From Clostridia bacterium (GTDB taxonomy: Bacteria; Bacillota; Clostridia; Christensenellales; Aristaeellaceae): a stretch of DNA of 64,000 bases. The stretch is taken from NCBI GenBank assembly GCA_017936765.1, contig JAGBEX010000030.1, forward strand, positions 1 to 64,000, given 5' to 3'. Below, in pieces: positions 26,020 through 34,402 of the stretch (position 1 is its first letter; the number at the start of each line of letters is the position of its first letter). A program made the position numbers and the translations under genes. The notes under the pieces were generated by a model. That model made no database searches. It was not told the DNA's origin and saw nothing but the letters and a program-made list of their open reading frames with translations.

Positions 26020-26712
26020 TCAAAGCTCCCGATTCTGCTTCTGCGCGGCCAGGGCGGCGAGGCAGTTTTGCTTGCTGCGCTCGATGTGCTTGCCCATCAG
26101 CTCGGTGAAGCTTTCCAGGTCGCGGTTTTCGACGTATTCCACCAGCTTATAATGCTCGTCGTGGGCGGCGGAGCGGCGGTTCTCCTGCTGGATGGACATG
26201 GCGGAGAAGCGGGTGATGAATTCGTCCTGGCTTTCGATGACGCGCAGGATGCGGTTCTGGCGGCACAGGCGGGTGAGCTGGGTGTGGAAGGCGCGGGCCA
26301 TGGGGGACAGGGTCTCGATATCGCCGCGCTCCATCACATCGTCCATCTCGTGGAGGCGCTGCTTCAGTTCGGCAATGTCCTCGGCGGTGGCGTTTTTCAC
26401 AATGGCGGGCAGGGTGAGCATCTCCAGGGAGTTGCGGATGGTGTAGATCTCCTCCACATCAGCGATGGTAAAGGCGCGCACCACCACGCCGCGGCGCAGC
26501 ACGTATTCCACCAGGCCGTCGCGCTCCAGCTTGCGCAGGGCTTCGCGCAGGGGCGTGCGGCTGATGTGCAGGCGCTCGGCATAATCGGTTTCCACAATGC
26601 GCTCGCCCGCGGGGATCTCGCCGGTGATAATGGCGTGCTTCAGCACCTCGTAGGCGATCTCGCGGATGGGTCGGCTTTCCATCATGGGCTGGAAGAGGGA
26701 GTTGGTCATCAT
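26020..26712 (-). CDS. GntR-family (FadR/FCD type) transcription regulator
   Basis: About 231 residues from ATG 26712, with AAGGAG at 26724-26729; the nearby ATG at 26709 is also possible. N-terminal winged helix (about 10-75): REIAYEVLKHAIITGEIPAG and HISRTPLREALRKLERDGLV, the GntR recognition helix. C-terminal FCD ligand domain (about 85-215) with metal-site acids and His: EIYTIRNSLEM, ARAFHTQLTRL, DEHYKLVEYV, MGKHIERS. The ligand is unknown; relatives sense organic or fatty acids. A palindrome matching this family's sites overlaps its promoter, so autoregulation is likely. Confidence 0.93.
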   Translation of the reverse strand: MMTNSLFQPMMESRPIREIAYEVLKHAIITGEIPAGERIVETDYAERLHISRTPLREALRKLERDGLVEYVLRRGVVVRAFTIADVEEIYTIRNSLEMLTLPAIVKNATAEDIAELKQRLHEMDDVMERGDIETLSPMARAFHTQLTRLCRQNRILRVIESQDEFITRFSAMSIQQENRRSAAHDEHYKLVEYVENRDLESFTELMGKHIERSKQNCLAALAAQKQNREL

Positions 26713-26770
26713 GGTCAAAGCAGCTCCTTGCAGGTCGGTGGTCAAAGTGCCAATGTACATTGTATGCACT

Positions 26771-26808
26771 TTGTATACAAGGATAATACAATCTCCTTTT
26801 TCTGTCAA
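26771..26808 (-). promoter_or_regulatory. gntR promoter with GTATAC operator
   Basis: Minus strand -35 TTGACA (26803-26808), 17-base spacer, -10 TATCCT (26780-26785). The perfect palindrome TTGTATACAA (26771-26780) abuts the -10 and fits FadR/FCD-type operators. A related ATTGTATGCA occurs at 26759-26768. Confidence 0.8.
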
Positions 26809-26846
26809 GAGTATGGGTGAAGTTTCGCGAAATTTGCAAAAATGGG

Positions 26847-26875
26847 TTTACAAATTTTTGTGTTAGGTGTATACT
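26847..26875 (+). promoter_or_regulatory. pyrR-uracil permease promoter
   Basis: -35 TTTACA (26847-26852), 17-base spacer, -10 TATACT (26870-26875). The -10 contains GTATAC, the core of the GntR palindrome 90 bases away, so the GntR protein may touch it. Confidence 0.75.
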
Positions 26876-26905
26876 TTGTAAGGTTGTCAAAGCTATCCTT
26901 TAATC

Positions 26906-27003
26906 ACAGCACCGCGAGGCTGGGAAGGTTCGCGCAGACATCAAAGACGATATTTGCACGTATACGCCTTTTTCCGCCAGCGCGGGAGAGGCGTTTTCTT
27001 TTT
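26906..27003 (+). promoter_or_regulatory. PyrR-dependent attenuator (binding loop plus terminator)
   Basis: At 26906-26929 the leader holds a PyrR binding loop, core CCGCGAGGCTGGGAAGG, matching the known pattern with GAGGCU and GAGAAGG. A terminator follows: ACGCCT (26964-26969), an internal CCGC/GCGG stem, AGGCGT (26989-26994) and TTTTCTTTTT. With UMP/UTP-bound PyrR on the loop, termination before pyrR is expected. Confidence 0.85.
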
Positions 27004-27022
27004 GGAAATGGAGGTCGTGACA

Positions 27023-27556
27023 ATGGCAGGCGGAATCCCCAAGGCGCAACTGATGAACGGCGAAACAATGCAGCGCGCGCTGACCCGCATGGCGCATGAG
27101 ATCATGGAGCAGCTGGCTCCCCTGGACAATGTGGTGATGGTGGGCATCCGCCGCCGCGGCGTGCCGCTGGCCAAGCGCCTGGCCGATATCATTGAGGCTT
27201 ATGAACACGTGAAGATCCCCGTGGGCGAGGTGGATATCGCCATGTACCGCGATGACCTGGCCAACCGCCAGGTGAAGGTGCAGGCGCAGAACATCCCTGT
27301 GGATGTGGCTGGCCGCACGGTGGTGCTGGTGGACGACGTGCTGCACACCGGCCGCACGGTGCGCGCTGCCATGGACGCGATCCTGGACCAGGGCCGCGCG
27401 GAAAAGATCCGCCTGGCGGTGCTGATCGACCGTGGCCACCGCGAGCTGCCCATCCGTCCCGACTATGTGGGCAAGAACGTCCCCACCGCCCAGAACGAGC
27501 GCATCGGCGTGCAGATGGCCGAGATCGACGGCGGCGACGGTGTGGCGCTGTATTGA
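27023..27556 (+). CDS. pyrR: PyrR, pyrimidine operon attenuator / uracil phosphoribosyltransferase
   Basis: 177 residues from ATG 27023; longer frames would run through the terminator. RNA-binding regulator that senses UMP. Type I PRTase fold: [31 protein letters not shown], the basic RNA-binding surface, and the PRPP loop [18 protein letters not shown]-terminal [22 protein letters not shown] is the PyrR hallmark. It should control itself and the uracil permease behind it. Confidence 0.97.
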   Translation: MAGGIPKAQLMNGETMQRALTRMAHEIMEQLAPLDNVVMVGIRRRGVPLAKRLADIIEAYEHVKIPVGEVDIAMYRDDLANRQVKVQAQNIPVDVAGRTVVLVDDVLHTGRTVRAAMDAILDQGRAEKIRLAVLIDRGHRELPIRPDYVGKNVPTAQNERIGVQMAEIDGGDGVALY

Positions 27557-27634
27557 TTCTGTTCTATCGGGTTGCTCCGGCATAAGCCGGTTGAAGCTAA
27601 ATACATTAAATTATGAGGAAGGGAAGTTACCACC

Positions 27635-28990
27635 ATGAGCAAGATCCAAAAGCTTTCTCCTGCCAAGTTTGGTCTTCTGGGCTTCCAGCATATGTTCGCC
27701 ATGTTCGGCGCCACCGTGCTGGTTCCCACCCTGACCGGACTCTCCGTTAGTGCCACGCTGCTGTTTGCCGGCCTGGGCACGCTGCTGTTCCACCTGGTCA
27801 CCAAGGGCAAGGTTCCCGCTTTCCTGGGTTCCTCCTTCGCTTTCCTGGGCGGCTACTTCGCCGTGGCTGCCATGGAGCAGTTCGCGGGCGAGGGCGCTCC
27901 CAACTGGATCCCCTACGCTGGCGTGGGCGTTGCCGTGGCTGGCCTGATCTACTGCGTTGTGGCCTTCCTGTTCAAGCTCTTCGGCGCTGAAAAGGTCATG
28001 CGCTTCTTCCCCCCGATCGTCACCGGCCCCATCATCATCGCCATCGGCCTGATCCTGTCCAACAGCGCCGTGAACAACTGCGCTGCCAACTGGCCCATCG
28101 CCCTGCTGGCTCTGGTCATCGTGATCGTGTTCAACATCTGGGGTAAGGGTATGCTGAAGATCATCCCCATCCTGCTGGGTGTTGTGGGTTCCTACCTGGT
28201 GGCTGCCCTGTGCGGCCAGGTGGACTTCACCTCCGTGAAGAACGCTCCTTGGTTCGGCCTGCCCTTCCAGATGAAGGATACCGCCTTCTCCCTGATCGGC
28301 AATGTGGATTGGTCCCTGCTGATCACCGTGATCCTCACCATGGCGCCCATCTGCCTGGCCACCATGATGGAGCATATCGGTGATATGTCCGCCATCTCCT
28401 CCACCGTGGGCGAGAACTTCATCGAGGAACCCGGCCTGCACCGCTCCCTGCTGGGCGACGGCCTGGCCACCACCCTGGCTGCCCTGTTCGGCGCTCCTGC
28501 CAACACCACCTATGGTGAGAACACCGGCGTGCTGGCGCTGACCCGCGTGTACAACCCCGGCGTTGTCCGCATGGCCGCCGTGCTGGCTGTGATCTTCTCC
28601 TTCTGCCCCAAGTTTGCCGCGCTGATCTCCTGTATGCCCGCTGCTACCATCGGCGGCGTGAGCCTGATCCTCTACGGCATGATCTCCGCTGTGGGCGTGC
28701 GTAACATCGTTGAGAACCAGGTGGACTTCACCAAGAGCCGCAATGTTATCATCGCCGCTCTGATCATCGCCCTGGCCCTGGGCATCAACTTCTCCAGCGC
28801 CCTGGGCTGCGATACCGCCGCTGGCGTCAGCGGTGCCGTCTCCTTCATGATCGGCAACGTGAAGATCAGCCTCTCCGGCTTGGCCGTGGCCTCTCTGGTG
28901 GGCATCATCCTCAACGCCGTTCTGCCCGGCAACGACTACAAGTTCGGCAAGAACGACCAGGGCGACCAGTCCGTCAACTTCAAGGTGTAA
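27635..28990 (+). CDS. uraA: Uracil permease (NCS2 family, UraA/PyrP type)
   Basis: 451 residues with about 14 membrane segments. Proton-uracil symporter. Family motifs: LGFQHMFAMFGATVLVP in helix 1, TMAPICLATMMEHIGD, and TTYGENTGVLALTRV, the motif that separates uracil carriers from xanthine/urate carriers. It follows pyrR by 78 bases behind the same PyrR attenuator, which also favours uracil. The stop codon is directly followed by hairpin element B. Confidence 0.93.
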   Translation: MSKIQKLSPAKFGLLGFQHMFAMFGATVLVPTLTGLSVSATLLFAGLGTLLFHLVTKGKVPAFLGSSFAFLGGYFAVAAMEQFAGEGAPNWIPYAGVGVAVAGLIYCVVAFLFKLFGAEKVMRFFPPIVTGPIIIAIGLILSNSAVNNCAANWPIALLALVIVIVFNIWGKGMLKIIPILLGVVGSYLVAALCGQVDFTSVKNAPWFGLPFQMKDTAFSLIGNVDWSLLITVILTMAPICLATMMEHIGDMSAISSTVGENFIEEPGLHRSLLGDGLATTLAALFGAPANTTYGENTGVLALTRVYNPGVVRMAAVLAVIFSFCPKFAALISCMPAATIGGVSLILYGMISAVGVRNIVENQVDFTKSRNVIIAALIIALALGINFSSALGCDTAAGVSGAVSFMIGNVKISLSGLAVASLVGIILNAVLPGNDYKFGKNDQGDQSVNFKV

Positions 28991-29150
28991 CCAGAGGGCG
29001 CTGCCCTCTGGACTCCCGCCCAAGGGGCGCTGCCCCTTGGGAATCCCTGCGAAGGGCCGTTCGGCCCTTTCGAAACCCATCTTCCGTATTTGGAAGGTGG
29101 GTTTTTCCTTTGCGGGGGTCACGGAGCGCAACGGGCGCTCCGCGACGCAG
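28991..29150 (+). repeat. Multi-hairpin intergenic element, copy B (with terminator)
   Basis: Begins on the base after the permease stop codon. Hairpin 1 CCAGAGGGC/GCCCTCTGG, linker ACTCCCG, hairpin 2 CCCAAGGGGC/GCCCCTTGGG, linker AATCCC, hairpin 3 GAAGGGCCG/CGGCCCTTTC, then a true terminator (29073-29106, AAACCCATCTTCC / GGAAGGTGGGTTTTT), and the final hairpin GGAGCGC/GCGCTCC framed by GGGGGTCAC and CGACGC. Same plan as copy E. Confidence 0.88.
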
Positions 29151-29160
29151 ATGAGTTGCT

Positions 29161-29326
29161 AAGCCTCCCTCCTCGAGGGAGGTGGATTCGCCGTTAGGCG
29201 AAGACGGAAGGAGTGGTTCTGCTACTTGTTTCAACGCGCATCTTTCCCTTGCATCTGTAGGGGCGATCTGCGATCGCCCGCCGTCCACCAACTAAATTCC
29301 GCATTCCGAATTCCTAATTCCGAATT
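29161..29326 (+). repeat. Repeat tail after element B
   Basis: Three blocks: a two-hairpin unit (29161-29213, CCTCCCTC/GAGGGAGG then TTCGCC/GGCGAA and GACGGAAGGAG); a 27-base box (29256-29282, starting TGTAGGGGCGATC and containing GGGCGAT/ATCGCCC) that recurs identically at 54272-54298; and an ATTCCG-rich tract (29294-29326). The same order follows element E. Confidence 0.8.
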
Positions 29327-29327
29327 A

Positions 29328-29368
29328 AAAACCCGCCGCGTCTTCTTCCGGAAGACGCGGCGGGTTTT
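29328..29368. terminator. Bidirectional terminator
   Basis: Perfect 18-bp stem AAAACCCGCCGCGTCTTC / GAAGACGCGGCGGGTTTT with a 5-base loop. Serves the MFS gene on the minus strand and backs up the permease transcript. Confidence 0.93.
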
Positions 29369-29369
29369 C

Positions 29370-30557
29370 TCACGCTTTCTTTTCCTTCATCATGGCAATG
29401 CCTGCCAGGATCAAAACGGGGAAGATCATGGCCACCATCAGGCCATTTTGTAGGCTGCCGCCGGTGGCGTTGGCCACCATGCCCACCACCGTGGGACCGG
29501 AGGAACAACCCAGGTCGCCAGCCAGCGCCATCAGGGCATACATGGCGGTGCCGCCGGTGGGCAGCGCTTTGGCACCCATGCTGAAGGTTCCCGGCCAGAA
29601 AATACCCACCGAGAAGCCGCACACCGCGCAGCCCAGCAGCGCAAACAGCGGGCTGCCGCTGAAGGCTGCCACCAGGTAGCACATAATGCACAGCGCGGCG
29701 CTGCCCATCATGAATTGCTTCAGGGGGATCTTCTCGCTGAACTTGCCATACAGGGCGCGGGCGGTACCCATCAGGATGGCGAAGGCGCAGGGGCCAGCCA
29801 GGTCGCCCATGGTTTTGCTCACCTTCAGGCCGCTTTCGGCAAAGGCGCTGGCCCATTGGCTCATGGCCTGCTCGGAGGCACCGGCACAGACCATCAGCAC
29901 CATCAGCAGCCAGAAGACCTTCTGCTTGAACAGCCCCGTGATGGACAGCTTCTTTTCTTCTTCAGCCACGATGGGGAAGAGCGGCACCAGGGAGAAATAG
30001 GCGATGTTCAGCATCGGCACCAGCGCCCACAGGCAGGCCAGCACCCGCCAGCTGCTAATGCCGAATACCGCAAAGAACGCCGTGCTGACCACCACCAGCA
30101 GCACATGACCCCAGCAGTAGAAGGAGTGCAGCAGGCTCATGGCGGCTTCCTTCTTCTTGGTGGGGCAGGCCTCCACAATGGGGCTGACCAGCACCTCAAG
30201 GATGCCGCCGCCCAGGGCATACAGCACCACGGCGGTCATGAGGCCTGCATAGGGCGTCAGCACATAGGGCAGCACCGCCAGGCCGATGAGGCCAGCAGCG
30301 CACAGCACATGAGCCGCCACCATGCAGGGGCGGTAGCCGATCTTATCCACCACCTTGGCGCTGATCAGGTCAACGCCCAGCTGCACCAGAAAATTGATGG
30401 TGGTGATCAGCGTGATCTGATCCAGCGTCAAGCCGAAGTCATTCACGAAGGTGAGGAACAGCAGGGGCGCGAAATTGTTGATGATGGCCTGGGTGATATA
30501 GCCCAGGTAACTGGCGTAGATGGTATGCTCGTGGCTCTGACGGATGCGCGCAAGCAT
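29370..30557 (-). CDS. Major facilitator superfamily transporter
   Basis: 395 residues, twelve membrane helices. Start at ATG 30557 with AGGAGG at about 30568; the longer open frame upstream runs antisense through the ATPase gene. Features: helix 1 YASYLGYITQAIINNFAPLLF, the loop 2-3 motif DKIGYRPCMVAAH (a variant of the MFS GxxxDRxGRR), and a Gly-rich C-terminal half (GFSVGIFWPGTFSMGAKALP). The pattern resembles sugar- or peptidoglycan-fragment-type carriers such as FucP/AmpG relatives, but the substrate is not identifiable. Divergent from the P-ATPase. Confidence 0.88.
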   Translation of the reverse strand: MLARIRQSHEHTIYASYLGYITQAIINNFAPLLFLTFVNDFGLTLDQITLITTINFLVQLGVDLISAKVVDKIGYRPCMVAAHVLCAAGLIGLAVLPYVLTPYAGLMTAVVLYALGGGILEVLVSPIVEACPTKKKEAAMSLLHSFYCWGHVLLVVVSTAFFAVFGISSWRVLACLWALVPMLNIAYFSLVPLFPIVAEEEKKLSITGLFKQKVFWLLMVLMVCAGASEQAMSQWASAFAESGLKVSKTMGDLAGPCAFAILMGTARALYGKFSEKIPLKQFMMGSAALCIMCYLVAAFSGSPLFALLGCAVCGFSVGIFWPGTFSMGAKALPTGGTAMYALMALAGDLGCSSGPTVVGMVANATGGSLQNGLMVAMIFPVLILAGIAMMKEKKA

Positions 30558-30642
30558 GGGGCAGAGACCTCCTTTGGTGATGTCCCGGCCATGATACCAT
30601 AATATGAAGGAAAAAGGAAGAGCGAAAAAAGCCTTGCAGGGG

Positions 30643-30698
30643 TTGACAAGAGGGGAAAACGGAGTATAATAACATATGAACAAATGCTCATATGTTAT
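30643..30698 (+). promoter_or_regulatory. P-ATPase promoter with ArsR/SmtB-type operator
   Basis: -35 TTGACA (30643-30648), 16-base spacer, -10 TATAAT (30665-30670). Directly downstream is a near-perfect 30-base palindrome (30669-30698): ATAACATATGA, 8-base centre ACAAATGC, TCATATGTTAT. The ATATGA...TCATAT core is typical of metal-responsive ArsR/SmtB repressors. No such repressor gene is in the window. Confidence 0.82.
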
Positions 30699-30716
30699 GC
30701 GGGAGGCGCATTCCTT

Positions 30717-32789
30717 ATGAAGAAGACCTGGCGGATCGAGAACCTGGATTGTCCCAACTGCGCGGCTAAGCTGGAGCGGGCGCTGGCGGCGCTGCCCGGG
30801 GTGGAAGCGGCCAGCGTGAATTTCGTGAACAAAACTGTGGCTATCATCGCAGGGGAGAAGGAGTTTGCCGTTGTGGAGCAGGCCGTGCTGGCCGAAACTG
30901 CCCGGGTGGAGCCGGAGGCAAAGCTGGTGGAGGAGGCGCAGGAGCATCACCACGAGCATCACCACGAGCATCACCACGACGAGAAGCCTGTGCTGCTTTA
31001 CCGCGTGGCGGCTGCTGCGGTGCTGCTGGTGGCGGGTCTGCTGTTGGGCGCGCCCTTCAGCCTGGTGCTGTTTGTGGCGGCCTATCTGCTGGCGGGGTAT
31101 GACATTCTGCTGGCGGCTGTGCGGAACATTCGCCGGGGCGAGATCTTCGACGAGAACTTCCTGATGTCCGTGGCCTCCCTGGGGGCGATGCTCATGGGGG
31201 AGTATGCCGAGGGTATTGCCGTGCTGGCGCTGTATCAGGTGGGCGAGTGGTTCCAGCACCGGGCGGTGGACAGGAGCCGCGCTTCCATTTCCGCGCTGAT
31301 GGACATCCGGCCGGACTATGCCAACCGTGTGGTGGACGGCCAGGTGGAGCAGGTCTCGCCGCAAGAGGTGCAGGTGGACGATGTGATCCTTATCCGTCCC
31401 GGCGAAAAGGTGCCGCTGGATGGCGTGGTGGTGGAGGGCGTTTCCAGCCTGAACACCGTGGCGCTCACCGGGGAATCCCTGCCCCGGGATGTGCGCAGCG
31501 GCGATACCGTCCTCAGCGGCAGCGTGAACCTTTCGGGGATGCTCACGGTGCGGGTCACCAGCGCCTATGGTGAGTCCACCGTGGCGAAGATCCTGCACCT
31601 GGTGGAATCCTCTGGCGAAAGCAAGGCGCAAACGGAGAAGTTCATCACCCGCTTTGCCCGGCTGTATACGCCCCTGGTGTGCCTGGCGGCGGTGCTGGTG
31701 GCGGTGGTGCCGCCTCTGTTTGACGGCCAATGGCTGGAGTGGCTGCGCCGCGCCCTGACCTTCCTGGTGATCTCCTGCCCCTGCGCGCTGGTGATCTCCG
31801 TGCCGCTGACCTTCTTCAGCGGCATTGGCGGCGCCAGCCGCAAGGGTGTGCTGATCAAGGGCGCCAACTATCTGGAAACCCTGGCGCAGCTGGATACTGT
31901 GGTGTTTGACAAGACCGGCACCCTGACCCGGGGCGAGTTTGCCGTGACGAAGGTGGTGCCGCAGCTCGGCACGTCCGCCCAGCTGCTGGAAATGGCCGCC
32001 CTGGCGGAGAGCAGCTCCACCCATCCCATAGCCCGGTCGATTATGGCGGCCTGGGGTGGGGAGATCGACCACAGCCGCATCGGGCAGGTGGAGGAAACCG
32101 CTGGCCATGGCCTGATGGCGCAGGTGGACGGGCGGCGCATCCATGCGGGCAATGCCAGGCTGATGGCCGCCATCGGTGTGGAGGCTGCGGCGGTGCAGGA
32201 GAGCGGCACCATCGTCCATGTGGCGGCAGAGGGCGTGTATCAGGGGTATCTGGTGATTGCGGATGAGATCAAGCCCACCGCGGCCCAGGCCATGGCCGAC
32301 CTGAAGGCGGCAGGTGTGCGCCGCCTGGTGATGCTCACCGGCGACCGGCAGGCCATGGCGCAGGACATTGCTGACCGGCTGCAACTGACGGAAGTCCACG
32401 CGGAGCTGCTCCCCGGGGACAAGGTGACCCACCTGGAGCGCCTGCTGGGCGAGGGCAAGGTGGCCTTCGTGGGCGACGGCATCAACGACGCCCCGGTGCT
32501 GCGCCGTGCCGATGTGGGCATTGCCATGGGCGGCGTGGGCAGCGATGCAGCCATCGAGGCCGCCGACGTGGTGCTGATGGACGACGATCCCGCCAAGTTG
32601 CCCCTGGCTATCCGGATCGCCCGAAAGACCATGGGCATCGTGAAGCAGAACATCGTGTTTGCGCTGGGCATCAAGCTGGCGGTGATGCTGCTGGGTGTGC
32701 TGGGCGTGGCGAATATGTGGATCGCCGTGTTTGCCGATGTGGGCGTGGCGCTGCTGGCGGTATTCAATGCCATGCGGGCGATGAAGTGA
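30717..32789 (+). CDS. cadA: Heavy-metal P1B-type ATPase (Zn/Cd/Pb exporter, CadA/ZntA type)
   Basis: 690 residues. Exports Zn2+, Cd2+ or Pb2+. Order: N-terminal HMA domain with ENLDCPNCAAK (Cys12, Cys15), a His-rich linker (about 79-91, three HHHE/HHHD units), eight membrane helices, actuator TGES (LTGESLPRD), the transport motif CPC (VISCPCALVISV), phosphorylated Asp about 398 in FDKTGTLTRG, HP motif in STHPIAR, and GDGINDAPVL. The CPC plus GVGSDAAIEAADVVLM class fits group P1B-2. The strong promoter and ArsR-type operator point to metal induction. Confidence 0.95.
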   Translation: MKKTWRIENLDCPNCAAKLERALAALPGVEAASVNFVNKTVAIIAGEKEFAVVEQAVLAETARVEPEAKLVEEAQEHHHEHHHEHHHDEKPVLLYRVAAAAVLLVAGLLLGAPFSLVLFVAAYLLAGYDILLAAVRNIRRGEIFDENFLMSVASLGAMLMGEYAEGIAVLALYQVGEWFQHRAVDRSRASISALMDIRPDYANRVVDGQVEQVSPQEVQVDDVILIRPGEKVPLDGVVVEGVSSLNTVALTGESLPRDVRSGDTVLSGSVNLSGMLTVRVTSAYGESTVAKILHLVESSGESKAQTEKFITRFARLYTPLVCLAAVLVAVVPPLFDGQWLEWLRRALTFLVISCPCALVISVPLTFFSGIGGASRKGVLIKGANYLETLAQLDTVVFDKTGTLTRGEFAVTKVVPQLGTSAQLLEMAALAESSSTHPIARSIMAAWGGEIDHSRIGQVEETAGHGLMAQVDGRRIHAGNARLMAAIGVEAAAVQESGTIVHVAAEGVYQGYLVIADEIKPTAAQAMADLKAAGVRRLVMLTGDRQAMAQDIADRLQLTEVHAELLPGDKVTHLERLLGEGKVAFVGDGINDAPVLRRADVGIAMGGVGSDAAIEAADVVLMDDDPAKLPLAIRIARKTMGIVKQNIVFALGIKLAVMLLGVLGVANMWIAVFADVGVALLAVFNAMRAMK

Positions 32790-32852
32790 CACAAGCAAAA
32801 GGAGCTTCCCGTGGCGGGAGAGGGCTTAAGAAACAATTTATCCAATAGCGAA

Positions 32853-32885
32853 CAAGCGAGCATCCAACAATCGGATGCTCGCTTG
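32853..32885. terminator. Hairpin after the P-ATPase
   Basis: 13-bp perfect stem CAAGCGAGCATCC / GGATGCTCGCTTG, 7-base loop. Only TTAT follows, so it is a weak terminator at best. It marks the edge of the AT-rich block. Confidence 0.6.
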
Positions 32886-32989
32886 CTTATGTGCTTATGT
32901 AAACACAATGAACCGGAACGGTGCGTATAATTGCGCCCTCTTGAATGGAAGGTAAGTGAGTTTTCGGATGCTTGACAAATTGGAATTTT

Positions 32990-33319
32990 TCAGCCTAATG
33001 TTTCGACAAATATCTTCCTCAACACATCAGCAGGAATATCTTGTTTTAAGAAAATTTGCAACATACCTTTAGGCGTTACTTTATAGCCTGATAACATTTC
33101 CGTATTTGCCAACACAGCCTTCGCTTCAATATTAATATGGTCTTTGAAAGGAATAAGCCTTACAAAAGATTCCCCAACATAATAGGTTGGGAGTTTAGCC
33201 CACATTGTTTCTTGTGGTTCAGATGAAACACTATCAAAAATTAGTTTTCTTAATGTATTGTACATTTCGATAATGTTATTTGGATATTTATCTATATATT
33301 CTTTTACCTGCTCATTCAT
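32990..33319 (-). CDS. DUF1801/YdhG-like small protein, AT-rich
   Basis: 109 residues; resembles the DUF1801 (YdhG/YdeI, frataxin-like fold) family: VKEYIDKYPNNIIEMYNTLRKLI at the start, MWAKLPTYYVGESFVRLIPFKDHINIEA in the middle. Molecular function is not established for most members. The gene and its flanks (about 32890-33400) are clearly AT-rich and use AT-ending codons, unlike every neighbour, which suggests recent acquisition. It has its own promoter on the minus strand and a GAGG ribosome site 7 bases before ATG. Lies between the metal ATPase and sigG. Confidence 0.75.
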   Translation of the reverse strand: MNEQVKEYIDKYPNNIIEMYNTLRKLIFDSVSSEPQETMWAKLPTYYVGESFVRLIPFKDHINIEAKAVLANTEMLSGYKVTPKGMLQIFLKQDIPADVLRKIFVETLG

Positions 33320-33353
33320 TTGAATACCTCGTCAAATTCAAGTTTGCGCTTTC

Positions 33354-33382
33354 ATTCTATCACGCAGAACAAGAAATAGCAA
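33354..33382 (-). promoter_or_regulatory. Promoter of the DUF1801-like gene
   Basis: Minus strand -35 TTGCTA (33377-33382), 17-base spacer, -10 TAGAAT (33354-33359). Confidence 0.65.
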
Positions 33383-33486
33383 GCCTGGACGGGCTTGGTG
33401 TTTCGGTGTTTCTTTGGTGCAAAGTGAAGGATAACTCCTTCCTTTTCATCCTTCTCGCTGGTGGGAAGCTCCTTTGCTATGCTGTT

Positions 33487-34269
33487 CTACTGCACCTGCA
33501 CATGCTTTCGCATATGAAGCAGCGCATTCTTCTCCAGCCGGGACACCTGCGCCTGGCTGATGCCGATTTCCCCGGCCACCTCCATCTGGGTGCGGCCTTC
33601 GAAAAAGCGCAGCCGCAGGATCTTCTTCTCCCGCTCGTTCAGCCGCTGCAGGCCTTCCTTGATGGACAGATCCTCCAGCCACTTTTCGTCCCTGGTGTTC
33701 TCGTCCTTCACCTGATCCATGATGTACAGCGCGTCGCCGCCATCGTTGTACACCGGCTCAAACAGGCTCACCGGATCCTGAATGGCCTCCAGGGCGAACA
33801 CCACGTCCTGCCGGGGGAGCTGCATTTCCTCGGCGATCTCAGTCACGTCCGGTTCACGGTTCCATTGGGCCTGCAGGCGGTCGCGGGCTTGCAGCGCCTT
33901 GTAGGCCGTGTCCCGCATACTGCGGCTGACCCGGATCACATTGTTATCCCGCAGGTAGCGGCGGATCTCGCCGATGATCATGGGTACCGCGTAGGTGGAG
34001 AAGCGCACGTTTTGGCTGGTGTCGAAATTGTCCAGCGCCTTCATCAGGCCGATGCACCCCACCTGAAACAGGTCGTCCGCATTCTCGCCCCGGCCGGAGA
34101 AGCGCTGGATCACGCTGAGCACCAGCCGGAGATTGCCCTGGATGAATTCATCCCGTGCCTGCCTGTCGCCCCCATGCACCAGGGGGAAGAGTTCCCGCAT
34201 CCGCTCGTTGGACAGCACCGGAAGGGTGGAGGTGTCCACCCCGCAGATCTCGACCTTGCCGTAAGCCAT
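33487..34269 (-). CDS. sigG: Sporulation sigma factor SigG (late forespore)
   Basis: 260 residues from ATG 34269 with AGGAGG just upstream. Directs forespore genes after engulfment. Start MAYGKVEICGVDTSTLPVLS is diagnostic for SigG; region 2 FQVGCIGLMKALDNFDTSQNVRFSTYAVPMIIGEIRRYLRD (abridged core: RFSTYAVPMIIGEI), region 3 PDVTEIAEEM, region 4 LRFFEGRTQMEVAGEIGISQAQVSRLEK. It lies 133 bases downstream of sigE on the same strand, the classical spoIIGA-sigE-sigG order, with its own sporulation-type promoter. Confidence 0.97.
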   Translation of the reverse strand: MAYGKVEICGVDTSTLPVLSNERMRELFPLVHGGDRQARDEFIQGNLRLVLSVIQRFSGRGENADDLFQVGCIGLMKALDNFDTSQNVRFSTYAVPMIIGEIRRYLRDNNVIRVSRSMRDTAYKALQARDRLQAQWNREPDVTEIAEEMQLPRQDVVFALEAIQDPVSLFEPVYNDGGDALYIMDQVKDENTRDEKWLEDLSIKEGLQRLNEREKKILRLRFFEGRTQMEVAGEIGISQAQVSRLEKNALLHMRKHVQVQ

Positions 34270-34301
34270 ACCGCTGTGCCTCCTGTTCAACTGATACACA
34301 G

Positions 34302-34331
34302 AGTATGGCACCGGGGGTGCAGGCTTATTCA
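34302..34331 (-). promoter_or_regulatory. Sigma-F/sigma-G-type promoter of sigG
   Basis: Minus strand -35 TGAATA (34326-34331), 18-base spacer, -10 CATACT (34302-34307). Fits the forespore sigma consensus (GNATA / CATACTA) rather than sigma-A, implying forespore-specific and self-activated transcription. Confidence 0.7.
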
Positions 34332-34402
34332 GGGGCGACAGAAGGTGACAAAGGTGGTGCGGATGCGGGGAGATTCGCCCCTTGTGACGCTATATGTACA
34401 CC

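Noticed and set aside
30558-32798. Extension of the MFS frame to 1142 codons
   Set aside because: The extra part is antisense to the P-ATPase; the real start at 30557 has AGGAGG.
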